Shown: positions 38,052-48,070 of the stretch, piece after piece
Numbering within the stretch: the stretch's first letter is position 1
Layout of the letters: each line of letters begins with the position of its first letter
Made by a program: the position numbers and the translations under genes
The notes under the pieces: generated by a model
What the model was told of the DNA's origin: nothing
The model's input: only the letters and a program-made list of their open reading frames with translations
Databases searched by the model: none
Source: Stentor roeselii
Taxonomy: Eukaryota; Ciliophora; Heterotrichea; Heterotrichida; Stentoridae
Reading direction: 5' to 3'
DNA length: 64,000 nucleotides
Assembly: GCA_006503475.1 (NCBI GenBank)
Contig: RSEH01000064.1
Span: 1-64,000 of the forward strand

Positions 38052-39398
38052 TTAAAATTTCGGGAGTTTTTTGAATAAAGCTTCAGGTCGCAAGTAGCTT
38101 TCTTTCAATCCTTTTCTATTTTTACAGTAATTCTTCTGAATCCAAGGATGGTCTAAAGCTTGGGCGACAGTGATGCGAGTTTTTGGGTCCCATTCTAGAC
38201 AGTCTTTCAAGAAATCAATGAAATTCAAGTCATTCATTCCGATCAGTTCAACGAGAGTTCTTTTTCCAGCCATTCGGTATTTTTCCTTGTTTTTTCCTCG
38301 GTCTTCCTCGAAGAAAAGCTTGCGTCTTCGAGCTTGTTGAATGAGTTGATGAGGCGGAAGACCAACAGTTTCAACGATTTTCGTTAAAAGTTCTGCTTCG
38401 TTTTCACCAGGGAACAATGGGTACCCCAAGTGAAGTTCAGCTAAAATGCACCCGAAAGACCAGAGGTCAATTGGAAAACTGTAAGGAAGTCCTAAAATCA
38501 CTTCAGGTGCACGGTAGTACCGTGATTGGATGTAAGTGTAAACCTTTTCATTATACCTGCATGATGAGCCAAAGTCAATAATCTTCAAATAAGAAGACTC
38601 TGCAGAAGCAAATAAAATGTTTTCAGGTTTTAAGTCACAGTGAATCACGCCTTTATCATGAATCCACTTTAAACCATTCAAGATCTGCCTTGCAAAAAGC
38701 TGTAGATCTCTGAAAGTAACTGAAGCAAACTTGTGAATTTTAGAATATTCATATAAGTTCATAGAAAGCATCTCGAAAACCATGCAGATATGTGCTCTGA
38801 ATGTGAAAGATCCTAGAAATTTCACGATATTTTCATGAAAATTTAAAGAATTCAGGATTTTCACCTCGATGTTGCTTTGTTTAAAGATTTTTGCCTTGTT
38901 TTTCACGACTTTCACTGCAACTTGCTCTCGTGAGCAGTGATCGAAACATCTCAAAACTTGCCCGAAAGTTCCTTTTCCGATGAATTCCAGGATTTCATAG
39001 CGAAAAGCGAGATGGTCACCATTAAGAGCGATGTAATGATGCTTAGATGTGTCGAAGCCCCAGTTGTTTCTGCTGCTAATGCTTCTTATTTTATTCGGGT
39101 TCTTTCCTACGAAAAAGACTTGATCGTAACTTACAATCTCTTTTGTCTCATATTCGGTTAAACTTTCTGAGAGAAGCTTTAAAGCTGTTTCGCCTGAACA
39201 GGGAAAAATCGATGAAGATGTTGACTGAGAAACGTTTGGTTTCAATAAAGTTCTGGACGTCACTGGTCTTGATAACTCTGCTCGCCCGTTTGAAGTACTT
39301 CGGAATGATGGCAGGTTTAATGATAATTCCACGTTTTTGGACTTGAAGTCCATTGAACTTCGGCGAAAGATGTGATGATGGAGTTGGCTTTGGAACAT
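38052..39398 (-). CDS. DYRK-family protein kinase (class II-like)
   Basis: A 448-aa kinase. Before the catalytic domain there is a DH-box-like segment (SLTEYETKEIVSYDQVFFVG) as in DYRK2/Pom1. The domain has IGKGTFGQV, VAVKVVKNK, HICMVFEMLSMNLYE, HCDLKPENIL and IDFGSSC. The activation loop VYTYIQSRYYRAPEV contains the YxY pair that DYRKs autophosphorylate. DYRKs act in cell polarity, growth arrest and morphogenesis. A TAG lies upstream in frame, fixing the start at 39398. The minisatellite lies just upstream. Confidence 0.93.
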   Translation of the reverse strand: MFQSQLHHHIFRRSSMDFKSKNVELSLNLPSFRSTSNGRAELSRPVTSRTLLKPNVSQSTSSSIFPCSGETALKLLSESLTEYETKEIVSYDQVFFVGKNPNKIRSISSRNNWGFDTSKHHYIALNGDHLAFRYEILEFIGKGTFGQVLRCFDHCSREQVAVKVVKNKAKIFKQSNIEVKILNSLNFHENIVKFLGSFTFRAHICMVFEMLSMNLYEYSKIHKFASVTFRDLQLFARQILNGLKWIHDKGVIHCDLKPENILFASAESSYLKIIDFGSSCRYNEKVYTYIQSRYYRAPEVILGLPYSFPIDLWSFGCILAELHLGYPLFPGENEAELLTKIVETVGLPPHQLIQQARRRKLFFEEDRGKNKEKYRMAGKRTLVELIGMNDLNFIDFLKDCLEWDPKTRITVAQALDHPWIQKNYCKNRKGLKESYLRPEALFKKLPKF

Positions 39399-39480
39399 TT
39401 TTATAGATTTCTAGTGCTTGGTTAGCTTCTTCTGGATCGATGGGAGATGCTGAATAAGAAATGTTTTGGAATCTTGGCTG

Positions 39481-40170
39481 ATTTTGTATCAGGGTGTTAA
39501 ATAATTAGTGATAGGTCTTTATGATTTCTGAGATATTTGAATCAGGGTGTTAAATAATAGGATATATTTTTTGGTTTCTGAGATGTTTTGTATAAGGTGT
39601 TAAATTATTTGTGATAGGTCTTTATGCTTTTTGAGATATTTTAATCAGGGTGTTAAATTATTAGTGATATTTTTTTATGATTTCTGAGATATTTGAATCA
39701 GGGTGTTAAATAATAGGATATATTTTTTTGGTTTCTGAGATGTTTTGTATAAGGTGTTAAATTATTTGTGATAGGTCTTTATGCTTTTTGAGATATTTTA
39801 ATCTGGGTGTTAAATTATTAGTGATAGGTCTTTATGCTTTCTGAGATATTTGAATCAGGGTGTTAAATAATAGGATATTTTTTTATGATTCTGAGATTTT
39901 TTGCGTCAGGGTGTTAAATTATTAGTGATAGGTCTTTATTCTTTCTGAAATATTTGCATCAGGGTGTTAAATTATAGGATATATTTTTATGCTTTCTTAG
40001 ATATTTTGTATAAGGTTATTAAATTATTAGTGATAGGTTTTATTCTTTCTGAAATATTTGCATCAGGGTGTTAAATAATTGTGATATACATTTATTCTTT
40101 CTGAAATATTTTGCTACAAGGCATTAAATTATTAGTGATTGATGTTTATGCTTTCTGCGATATTTGAGAA
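39481..40170. repeat. Minisatellite, about 13 units of about 53 bp
   Basis: Tandem units with the core CAGGGTGTTAAATTATTAGT (variants AAGGTGTT, AAGGCATT) followed by GATAGGTCTTTATGCTTTCT and GAGATATTTGAAT. Period 52-54 nt, about 13 copies from about 39481 to 40170 (cores near 39491, 39544, 39595, 39650 and on). Units alternate in subtypes, and 39541-39640 recurs almost exactly at 39700-39800. That suggests amplification of multi-unit blocks. It fills the 994-nt spacer upstream of the DYRK gene; the remaining 40171-40392 holds no gene. C-poor on the + strand; no open frame. Confidence 0.9.
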
Positions 40171-40392
40171 TAATATTTTTGAAGTAATAGGGCTAGTCTA
40201 AAGAAGTTTATATGGATTGAGTAATTTGTAGAAAATCTAATTCTCGCTGTTTCTTATTCAATTTATTAGTTAAAGTTGATGAAAACACAGATATTTTACG
40301 CAAGACTTCTATTAAAACCACTTCCTTATGATGAAAAAAATATAGAGCATACATTCTAAAATCTAACAATATTTTTGTTTTTTTTTTAGATA

Positions 40393-40644
40393 TTAAGACT
40401 GTCTTTTTTTTCTAAGATTTTTTCGTCTCTTATTCATCAAAGCCATTTGAGCACTAGTTATCTTGGTCGGTACAGCACTGGCCAAAATGTGAGCTTCATT
40501 TTTATCCGAATCATTAATGAGTTTCATTATTTCTTCACCGGTGATTCGTGTGTGATCTGTTAACTCTAGATTTCTACCTTGTTTTTCATCCTCATGCGGC
40601 AGGACCACGTCATGAGCAGAGCTGGATTCTTTAACAGTTTCCAT
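40393..40644 (-). CDS. Small hypothetical protein, 83 aa
   Basis: An 83-aa hydrophilic protein (METVKESSSAHDVVLPHEDE start) with a helical C-terminus ending NKRRKNLRKKRQS, a basic tail that could be a nuclear signal or RNA contact. No domain recognised. The frame begins with ATG in a TATAATT context and ends in a T-rich stretch. Accepted because composition rises to coding level between AT-rich spacers, but it could be spurious. Confidence 0.5.
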   Translation of the reverse strand: METVKESSSAHDVVLPHEDEKQGRNLELTDHTRITGEEIMKLINDSDKNEAHILASAVPTKITSAQMALMNKRRKNLRKKRQS

Positions 40645-41026
40645 TATAATTTATAGAAGCTTTTTATCATTCTTACATAATAAAATTTCAAATTTGCTGA
40701 CAAATATTAATTATTTACCTTAGACCTAAAACAAATCCTCTCCTCATTAAAAATTTCTAACCCTCATCAAATAAACCAAATTCCAAGAAAAGGAAAATTT
40801 TTCCCTTTCATCCAAATCTCAACCTTTAATCATCCAATCACCAAGCCCAAAGCCCAATGATTCAAAATTCAAAAACATCTTCACCTCGCATCCATAACTA
40901 AAAATGCTTAAAACTACAAACATACTCACAAACTCTAAATCTGAAAACTCTCATATACCCTAAAATTCAATAAATAAAATTCAGGTAATAAATTATGCCA
41001 TAAATCAAGCATTATAATCCTCTGAA
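40645..41026. promoter_or_regulatory. Divergent spacer, G-poor
   Basis: 382 nt. 40700-41020 is very G-poor on the + strand, as usual before plus-strand starts here. No gene or defined motif. Confidence 0.45.
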
Positions 41027-42838
41027 ATGAAACAATTACCAGAATCTTCAGACCCATGTATAACCTTCCCATCAGTGCTAAGCAAATTCCAGTCAGGTTC
41101 TTTATTCACTAAAAGCAATTTAAAGTCAACATTAGTGAAATCCCAAATTTCGACGTCATCATCTCTGAGCAAATCACTTGAATCTCCTCAACTTTTCAGT
41201 TCATATCTCCAGGCCTTCTACAAAACTCTTGGCCTTGACAGTGAAAAAATCCAGTCCGCGTCATCAAAAATAGAATATTTACAGTCATTGTACTTAAGAG
41301 TGGCTGATAAAGGGGGATGGGCCCAGGTCACAGGTCGTGATTTTTGGAAACATTTAGAACTTTCAGAGCCTTTTCACAGTGAAAATACTCGAGAAGACTA
41401 CGAAACCTTTTTACTTTCCTTAGAAAGAACTTCAAATCTTTCTTCAAAATCATTTTCTTTAAACAATTCTCAGATCTCTGGAAAATCGATGAAAAGTGCT
41501 GAATTTTTCAGACCATCAAGCAAAAAAGTGCTAAATTGCTTGAAAATAAGGAAAATCCTTCTGAAAACTATCGTCGTCGTCCCTGTCTTCTCGATCGCCC
41601 TCGACCTGGACCTGCAGGCCTGGGCCGGGACCTGGGGTGACGAGGACCAGTTATTAGAAAACTGGGAGGAGAGGTACTTAGAAGTGAGTAGCAAAGTGAT
41701 GAAAGGAATGCATTGGAACGATGACGATAATTTATTAAAGTATAGTAATAAACTACCTGGCATCAACACCCCTCAAATCACTTGCATCAAAGATAAGAAA
41801 CTCGTTGATGGCTCTGGTTTGCTTGGGGCTTGTCAGGTGTTTTTTGTACTTGATGGGCAAGTCGAGTGTTTCGCGTTTAATTTGAAGGGTTTTGAAGAAT
41901 TAAAGGAAAAAACTAGGGAAATACTTGGATGTAGAGATATTGAAGAATGGTCTCCTCATTTATTGTTTTTATTGGAAAATCAGGTTGATTTTTTTTATTT
42001 GGATTTAAGACCTGGAGATGTTTTGTTTGTTAATAGTCAAGTTCGTGTCTTGTTTTATGGAAAAACTAGTCTTTTGCAATGGGCGGTTATCCCTGAAAGT
42101 CTCGCTGGAAATACTTGTGAGAAATATTTTACATGCTCTGAAGGACACACATTCAACTTCCCTTTAGTTGCTGTTGACTATTTAAATCGCTTTGTTGGAA
42201 GAATCGATGACCAAGCTTTTGAATCTCTTAAAAAAATTATCAGTGTTAGTATTGATGATGAGTGCTGGAATGGCTGCTATTCTCTTGAAAATAAAGACTT
42301 TAGATTTTGCCAGATTTGTAAAAATGCACTTTTTTGGAGGTATGTTGTTTGTTCTTCTTGCTCGCAAGACCCTAAAGCTCTTTGCTTGAAATGCAGGGAA
42401 AAACATTCTTGTCTTGATATCAAGTTTGTTGAAAAATTCTCACCTGTTGAACTTGACACTTTTCTTAGTCGAGTTGAAAACAATAAAAAGTCAGAAATTC
42501 AGAAAAATCTTGTAAAAAGTCAAGCTTTTGAATGGGAAAATCAGAAAATTTCAGTTGTTTTCGATCCTGATGAAAGAAAAAATGTGGAAAATTCTTTTGT
42601 TTTTAGGAAAATCGAGTCGAGTAGTCCTGAAGCTCTAAGTCAATCAGATGACTCTTATAAGAGAAAAGGAAGAAAAAAATTGAAAATTTCTGAAAACTCT
42701 CAGAATGGGTCTTGTTTTGTTGAAGAAAAATCTGAAGAGTTCTTTGAAGATGAATTCGAAACCTCGAAAAGGCAGAGAAAATCGAACAATTTTAATAAGT
42801 CTAAGAAAAAAGAGATGGGGAATGGAAAAGCGTATTAA
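41027..42838 (+). CDS. KDM5/JARID-like protein: ARID, degenerate JmjC, C5HC2 finger
   Basis: A 603-aa protein with the domain order of KDM5-type histone demethylases. ARID (about 55-134) has YLQSLYLRVADKGGWAQVT and the REDYETFLLSLE end. A JmjC-like core (about 240-360) has LPGINTPQ, VFFVLDGQVECFAFNLKGFEEL and LRPGDVLFVN. A C5HC2-like finger (about 413-470) has CQICKNALFWRYVVCSSC and CLKCREKHSC, then FSPVELDTFLSRV. The JmjC metal ligands are missing: where KDM5 has HxE/HxD there is KLVDGSGLLG, and no distal His. So it is probably catalytically dead, a chromatin adaptor like JARID2. The C-tail is basic. Family call from motif memory. Confidence 0.75.
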   Translation: MKQLPESSDPCITFPSVLSKFQSGSLFTKSNLKSTLVKSQISTSSSLSKSLESPQLFSSYLQAFYKTLGLDSEKIQSASSKIEYLQSLYLRVADKGGWAQVTGRDFWKHLELSEPFHSENTREDYETFLLSLERTSNLSSKSFSLNNSQISGKSMKSAEFFRPSSKKVLNCLKIRKILLKTIVVVPVFSIALDLDLQAWAGTWGDEDQLLENWEERYLEVSSKVMKGMHWNDDDNLLKYSNKLPGINTPQITCIKDKKLVDGSGLLGACQVFFVLDGQVECFAFNLKGFEELKEKTREILGCRDIEEWSPHLLFLLENQVDFFYLDLRPGDVLFVNSQVRVLFYGKTSLLQWAVIPESLAGNTCEKYFTCSEGHTFNFPLVAVDYLNRFVGRIDDQAFESLKKIISVSIDDECWNGCYSLENKDFRFCQICKNALFWRYVVCSSCSQDPKALCLKCREKHSCLDIKFVEKFSPVELDTFLSRVENNKKSEIQKNLVKSQAFEWENQKISVVFDPDERKNVENSFVFRKIESSSPEALSQSDDSYKRKGRKKLKISENSQNGSCFVEEKSEEFFEDEFETSKRQRKSNNFNKSKKKEMGNGKAY

Positions 42839-42904
42839 TGAAAGATTAATAATCAGAATCTTGATTTTTTTAACCTGATGAATGCATTTTAAAGGTTTAT
42901 ATAA

Positions 42905-44413
42905 ATGGTAACTCGCTATCTTCAGTCAAAACATGCAGATTTAACTGCAAAAGACAACATTTCTCAAGAAATTCCTCAAATCTTAGAAAATTCACTGAAA
43001 AAAGTCTGGAAAATTATTGTTAGAGAAGGATTTTTAATTCCGAAAGTAAGTCTCATCTAGACACCTCTCAATGTAAACCTGTTTATTCTCAGAAACAGAG
43101 AAAAATACAGTATAAAAGAATACGAAATCAATTATCGTAAAGCAAAACTCGCGAAAGCTGAACAAACCAAAAAAGAACTTGAGGGAAAACTTGAAGGAAT
43201 CAAGTCTTCTATCAAAAATTTGCAAATCACTGAAAATTTCAGCCCGAGTCCAAAGTTAAGCCTTGTTCCGAGTGAATCTCGACAAGAGTATTATGAAAAC
43301 GAACGAAAAAAAACAGAAGCTGCTGCGAAAGAACTGAGAAAATATCAAAAACAGCAAAAAAATCTTGAGGAAACTATTAGAAAACATCTTAAAAAAATGG
43401 AGAAACAGGTAAAAATGCAGAAAGAAGAAGAAAAATATAATTCACAGTATGAAGTTTTTCTTAGAAATCAGAGGATTAAAGAAGAAAGGGAAAAAATGAT
43501 GGAAAAAAAAAAAAAAAGGGTGGAGGATCAAGAAAGTTTGAAAAAATCTCAGAGTCAGCCATCGTCTTACCTTGTGAAAAAACCTCTTTTTCAGAAATTT
43601 GAAGAAAAATTTAACACAGATATTTTAATGCCTGAACTGGAGCGCCGTAAAGAAGAACTCAAGAAAAAACGTGAGTTTTTTTCTCCTCTTCAATCAGAAA
43701 AGCTGAAAGAGCACAATATCTGGTACGACAACGTAAAAAAATCAAACCGAAAGCGCTTTGAAGATATGATGGAAATCAAGCAAAAAGACCAAAAAACGCG
43801 AGAATCAGTCTTAGAAACTTCCTGGGCTCTTAAAGCGATAGAAGAAAAGCATTATTTCAAGGAAAAACAGTTAAAAATCCTTCAAGAAAAGCACCAAATG
43901 CTAGAAAAAAGAAATAATTACGCTGAACTAGCTCAAGAAATGTACAATCCAATGCTCGACCCAAAAAAAGACGAAAAAAAATCCAAGAATATCGAAAAAA
44001 AAACTGAAAAACAACGAAAACTGCGAATGGCGAAGTCCGAAGAAGAACTTGAAGACCTAAAAAACTGGAAACCAAAAAAATTTAAGCCGAATACTTGTCT
44101 GCCAGTCCCTAAGTCTCCAAAAGTTGGGAAAATTGTTGATTATTTAGCTGAACGAAGACTTCTTCGCAATGACCCCAATCATCGAAGTCAAGAAAATAGA
44201 AAAAGAGATGAATTTCAAAATAATTTTTCTTCTGATGACTTAAAAAGTCTTCAAAAAAGAGCAATGAAACTTGAGGCTTTAGCTAGAAAGAAGAGTCTCT
44301 TGATTAATAAAACTTCGGATGGAGTTGTTGGACTTAGTGAAAGAGAAGATATGAATGAGCTTTTAATTGATTCTATTAAGGCTAAGTTGCAGGTGCTTCA
44401 GAAGCTTGATTAA
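42905..44413 (+). CDS. Coiled-coil protein (two exons)
   Basis: 497 aa after removal of a 15-nt intron (43046-43060). Exon 1 gives a short helical head (MVTRYLQSKHADLTAKDN ... EGFLIPK); exon 2 continues TPLNVNLFILRNREKYS. From about residue 70 on it is a long Lys/Glu-rich coiled coil. Without the intron the reading frame would appear to start inside exon 2 at 43220. Such proteins are common in basal bodies and cortical fibres of ciliates, but no specific family was recognised. The start is preceded by TATATAA. Confidence 0.8.
43046..43060 (+). other. 15-nt spliceosomal intron
   Basis: GTAAGTCTCATCTAG, phase 0. It contains an in-frame TAG that would otherwise end the upstream frame. A at position 10. 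Confidence 0.9.
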
Positions 44414-44432
44414 TGATTTTTATTAAATAATT

Positions 44433-45032
44433 CTACCTATCCTGATCAATCCCGATTTTCCAAATCAAACAATTGCACTTACTACAAAGATGATGTATTT
44501 CCTGTCCATTCAATTCTCCACAGCATCCAACTAATTCCTTAACACAACAAAAAAAGTCCGTCCTACATACCCCTTACCCTCCATTCTTCGTAAAAGCGAC
44601 TTTAGTGTAAACATATTTTTGACAATTAAAGCAAAAGCTTTCACAAGCCAATCTTTCACTGATACTTTGATTGACGCTACTTTTTTCTTCATGAATTTCT
44701 TTTTTCGAGTCAACTTCCGAGCTGAATACGGACAATCCTCTGACGTCAGTGCTAGCAACAGAAGACTTCATTTCAACAGTTGAGCAAAGAGGAGAGTTTC
44801 GAAAATCTTGAGACTTTCTCTCAATCTCCAAAGATTTTTTCCCTCGATGCTTATTCCTCAACCCGTTGCGATAATCTTTCGACACCAAAGACGGAATTTT
44901 TCTATGAATTGGACGGTCTGGGGTGTGTTCTTGTTCAAATCTCAGAACTTTTTGCACTGGTTTTCGTTCTGGAGATGTGAAGTCCGCCTTGTTATTTGGA
45001 AAGTCGTTTTCTTTGTTAAAGCCCGCCTTCAT
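44433..45032 (-). CDS. LITAF-like zinc-ribbon protein (two exons)
   Basis: 194 aa once a 15-nt intron (44563-44577) is removed; unspliced, the frame stops early after TKNGG. The first 125 residues are polar and disordered. The C-terminal domain then reads FCFNCQKYVYTKVAFTKNGG plus TDFFCCVKELVGCCGELNGQ and HHLCSKCNCLIWK. This gives both CxxC knuckles and the central Cys-rich hydrophobic part expected of LITAF domains. Zinc binding and endosomal membrane attachment are likely. A related gene is at 25583. Confidence 0.82.
44563..44577 (-). other. 15-nt spliceosomal intron
   Basis: On the minus strand GTAAGGGGTATGTAG, after the second base of a codon (phase 2). Removing it completes the LITAF-like domain. 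A at position 10. Confidence 0.88.
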
Positions 45033-45157
45033 TTTAATTAATAGAATTGAAACTGGATTAGATTAGGAAAAATATTGAAAAGGTTTTGAATGGGTTTAAA
45101 GAAATTTTAAGTTTTTTTAGGTTTTAGGTCAGAAGGATTATAATTCATTTCTTGACC

Positions 45158-46414
45158 ATGAGCAAAAAACTCAGAAAATTGAGGAAGTTTGTACAAGGCC
45201 GAGTTTATGACCTTCACAACGAACAGCATCATCCTGAAGAGATCTCATCTTTTATTCAATGCCACTTTCCTTGTGTGATTCGGAATTCAATGCAATCGTG
45301 GCCAGCCTTTCATCTCTGGCGTCCTCCCTTCCACAGATTGATAGAGTTAATAAAGTTCACAAGTGCAATAAAAGTAGCAGTATCGAGTACATCGTTCTCA
45401 GGTCTTAACACTTCTTACATTGACATGACTTTTTTAGAGTTTTTGTCAAGACCGATTGATCCTTCGTTTTCACTTTACATGGCTCAATGCCCGATTAGAA
45501 ACAATTCAGGACTTGAAGAAGAAAATGCTTTGTCTGCACTTCAGTTGGACCTGCATAAACCTCGGTATTTGGAAAGTAAAGAATTTAGTATATTTCTTTG
45601 GATGAATACTGGAAAAGTCGTGTCTGACTTTCATTATGATTCGTATCAAGGACTGCTTTGTGTTGTTAGTGGAATGAAAACGGTTGAACTTATTCCTCCT
45701 TCTAAATGTCTTAGTTGCTACCCACTTGATATTGAAGCTTATAATCATACACCTTTGGAGTTAACTGGAGAGTTTTTTGTTACTTTGGGACCTGGAGATG
45801 TTTTGTTTATACCTGAGGGATGGTGGCATAGGGTTACTAGTGAGGAATATACTGTTGCTGTAAGCTTCGTATGGGACGGAGTAGATCAAAGAATTCTAGT
45901 GAAAGGTACAATTTATTCAGATACCTCAGGCGAGCTCGACTTCTACGTTGTGAGAAATGCAATGAAAAGACTTGCAATCAAGGAAATTCAAAAAACGATT
46001 GAAGAAAAAGCGAAGAGTTTTCATATTGAGTAAGGATTATTCAGTGATTCTACTTTAAAGCACATCAGAGAAGGAGACTCAGAGTTTATTTCAGAACAAA
46101 TAAGCTTGTCTGGTACTCTTCCTGTCTTATTTGTAAGGAACAAGCAGCATGCACCCGCTTCTAGTGTCAAGAGAATGCTCTCGAAGATGAGAAAGTATGG
46201 AGGCTTAATTGATTTTATTTTAAAGCTGACTCCTGAGGAAGGGTTTCTGGTTGCCCAGAAACTTGATGAGTGCGATGATTTAGGGATTAGTGACTTTTGC
46301 AATATTCTTGCTGATGGATCTGCTCTTAGTAGGAAGTTTCAGAGGATTTTGATGAAAAAAAGACAGAAAACTTTGAGAAAGGCTATCGATGAACTGACTT
46401 TGAGGATATTTTAG
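45158..46414 (+). CDS. JmjC-domain oxygenase, cupin_8 type (two exons)
   Basis: 413 aa after splicing of a 15-nt intron (46030-46044), which joins what look like two separate frames. The ATG at 45158 is preferred to an upstream TTG. The JmjC fold is intact: iron ligands in DFHYD (His159, Asp161) and GWWHRV (His224), 2-oxoglutarate Lys in SGMKTVELIPP (Lys174), and the strand LGPGDVLFIPEGWW. It is closest in style to small JmjC hydroxylases (FIH/JMJD5/TYW5 group), not to KDM5. Exon 2 adds a 120-residue helical tail. Substrate unknown; protein or tRNA hydroxylation are both possible. Confidence 0.85.
46030..46044 (+). other. 15-nt spliceosomal intron
   Basis: GTAAGGATTATTCAG, phase 2. It is the only one of the five that ends CAG. 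Removing it opens the frame for 120 further residues. A at position 10. Confidence 0.88.
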
Positions 46415-46974
46415 GATTAGTGTTTAAATTTTTTTTGGTATAATCATCGAAAATTTTAGAAATTTCTTAAAAGTTGGTCTTGGGCTTCTTTAAAAATTTC
46501 TTAAATTCTTGACTCTGATTTTTTATGATTAAAAATTTTAAATGCAATCAAAAAATTTTTCAAGAACCAGAAAAAGTTGAATAAAAGTTGAATATAAAAG
46601 ACTACTTTTTTCTGAGATCAGTCAAAGTAATTGGACTTTAAAGGCGTAATTATTCTATGAAAAATTTAAGTTTTTTCGAGTATATTTGATTAAATTTTAA
46701 TAGTTCTAAACTTCCATTATTTACGGAGAAAATGGTAACAAGGTTAAAGTTAAGTCGATAAGAGTGAGATAATTTAGCCTGCAGTTAGATTTCATTGATC
46801 CAGGCTTAAAATTTATTCCTTTCGAGTTGAATTCAAGCGAAGGGCCGTTATTATCAAATAATTTCATTTAATAGTCTCCCAGTTCTGTCCAAGTACTTTG
46901 AGACTATCCTCAAATTCTTTCGATTGTAAATTTTCACTAAATAGTAATGAATGGCTTAATAATCAGTTTTAATT
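46415..46974. other. Spacer, no gene seen
   Basis: 560 nt between the JmjC and Myb genes. 46730-46860 is more balanced in composition, but all frames carry stops. I looked for a tRNA or snRNA and found none convincing. Confidence 0.5.
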
Positions 46975-47805
46975 ATGTCTCAAAGTAGAAATAACTGGTC
47001 TACAGAAGAAGATGAAATTATCAGAGAATTCGTGATGGCCCAAGGACTCAAGAAGTGGACTAAGATAGCAAAGGCAATTCACGAACAACTTGGCATTGAT
47101 GGAAGAACAGGAAAGCAATGCAGAGAGCGATGGAACAATAATCTTAATCCAGACATCAAAAAAGAAATCTGGACAAGTGAAGAAGAAAACAAAGTCTTCG
47201 AGCTTCAAGAGCAACTCGGCAACAAATGGAGCGAAATAGCGACTCACCTTCCAGGCCGTACCGACAACTCAATAAAGAACTGTTTTTACTCAGCAATCAG
47301 GAGAAACCTTCGTAAGTTCAACCGTAAAAAGCCCGAAAGTGAGAAACTAAAAGGTTCCTTAAAAAATCTACTTAAACGTCCATCAAGTCGTGCGATTTTG
47401 ATGAAGAAAAACAATTTAGAAAAAAACTCTGAAGTTGTAAAACCCATAAAAATTGAAAGGACATATTTAAATGACTCTGACAAGCCAAATGACATCATCA
47501 GGCCGAGCGTTTCTCCTTTGATAAGTAGTCCAGGTATTTCGCCATTGCACACAATCGGATTATTCTCTTTTCCAGTCACTCCCAGCACGACTCCAAGCAT
47601 CGTGTCTTCGAAGTTCAGTTCAAACTTGTTTAGTTTTCCAGATGACGGCGGATTTATTGACTCAAGAATTTTTCCGAATGGTAATTCGACTCAGTCTGAT
47701 TTTATCAGGTCTGAAAGCTCGACGCCGAGGTACTTTTTACCCCATTTTAGCCCAAAGGATAATTTTCAGCATTATTTCAGTCCTAGGAATTCAGATTCTA
47801 ATTAA
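46975..47805 (+). CDS. R2R3-type Myb transcription factor
   Basis: A 276-aa protein with two Myb repeats at the N-terminus. The first is about residues 5-57 (NWSTEEDEIIREFV ... WTKIAKAI ... CRERWNNNL). The second is about 61-108 (EIWTSEEENKVFELQ ... WSEIATHLPGRTDNSIKN). The tryptophans and the recognition helices KQCRERWNNNL and DNSIKNCFYS are intact, so it should bind a Myb-type site (AACNG class). The Ser/Pro-rich C-terminal half could be the regulatory part. No partner gene nearby. Confidence 0.93.
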   Translation: MSQSRNNWSTEEDEIIREFVMAQGLKKWTKIAKAIHEQLGIDGRTGKQCRERWNNNLNPDIKKEIWTSEEENKVFELQEQLGNKWSEIATHLPGRTDNSIKNCFYSAIRRNLRKFNRKKPESEKLKGSLKNLLKRPSSRAILMKKNNLEKNSEVVKPIKIERTYLNDSDKPNDIIRPSVSPLISSPGISPLHTIGLFSFPVTPSTTPSIVSSKFSSNLFSFPDDGGFIDSRIFPNGNSTQSDFIRSESSTPRYFLPHFSPKDNFQHYFSPRNSDSN

Positions 47806-48070
47806 TTTCAGATAGTTTATTTTAAGGTTGGGAGATTTTCGTGGAAAGTTTGAAGGTTTTTTGGAAAAGGAATTGAGTTTATTTTAGGTTGTTTTAAGAT
47901 ATGTGAGAAATTTGTTGGAATCAAAGATTTTCTGAAAGGATTCAAAAAAGCTTCTAAATCTTCAACTGGCACTTAAAATAAAAATAATGGAAGAATTTCA
48001 TTTCTGTTGGTAGAAATAAAATAGTTGGGATTTTCAAGGGTTTATCAGACTACTAGGACTATTCGAGTTG

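Noticed and set aside
39162-39480. Alternative N-terminal frame for the DYRK gene (PIDPEEANQALEIYKN reading)
   Set aside because: It has no ATG and ends in a stop; joining it would need a frame-shifting intron, and no GT-AG site of 15 or 16 nt is present.
46106-46414. Separate small gene after the JmjC gene
   Set aside because: It is exon 2 of the same gene; a 15-nt intron at 46030 joins the frames, and it would otherwise start with TTG.
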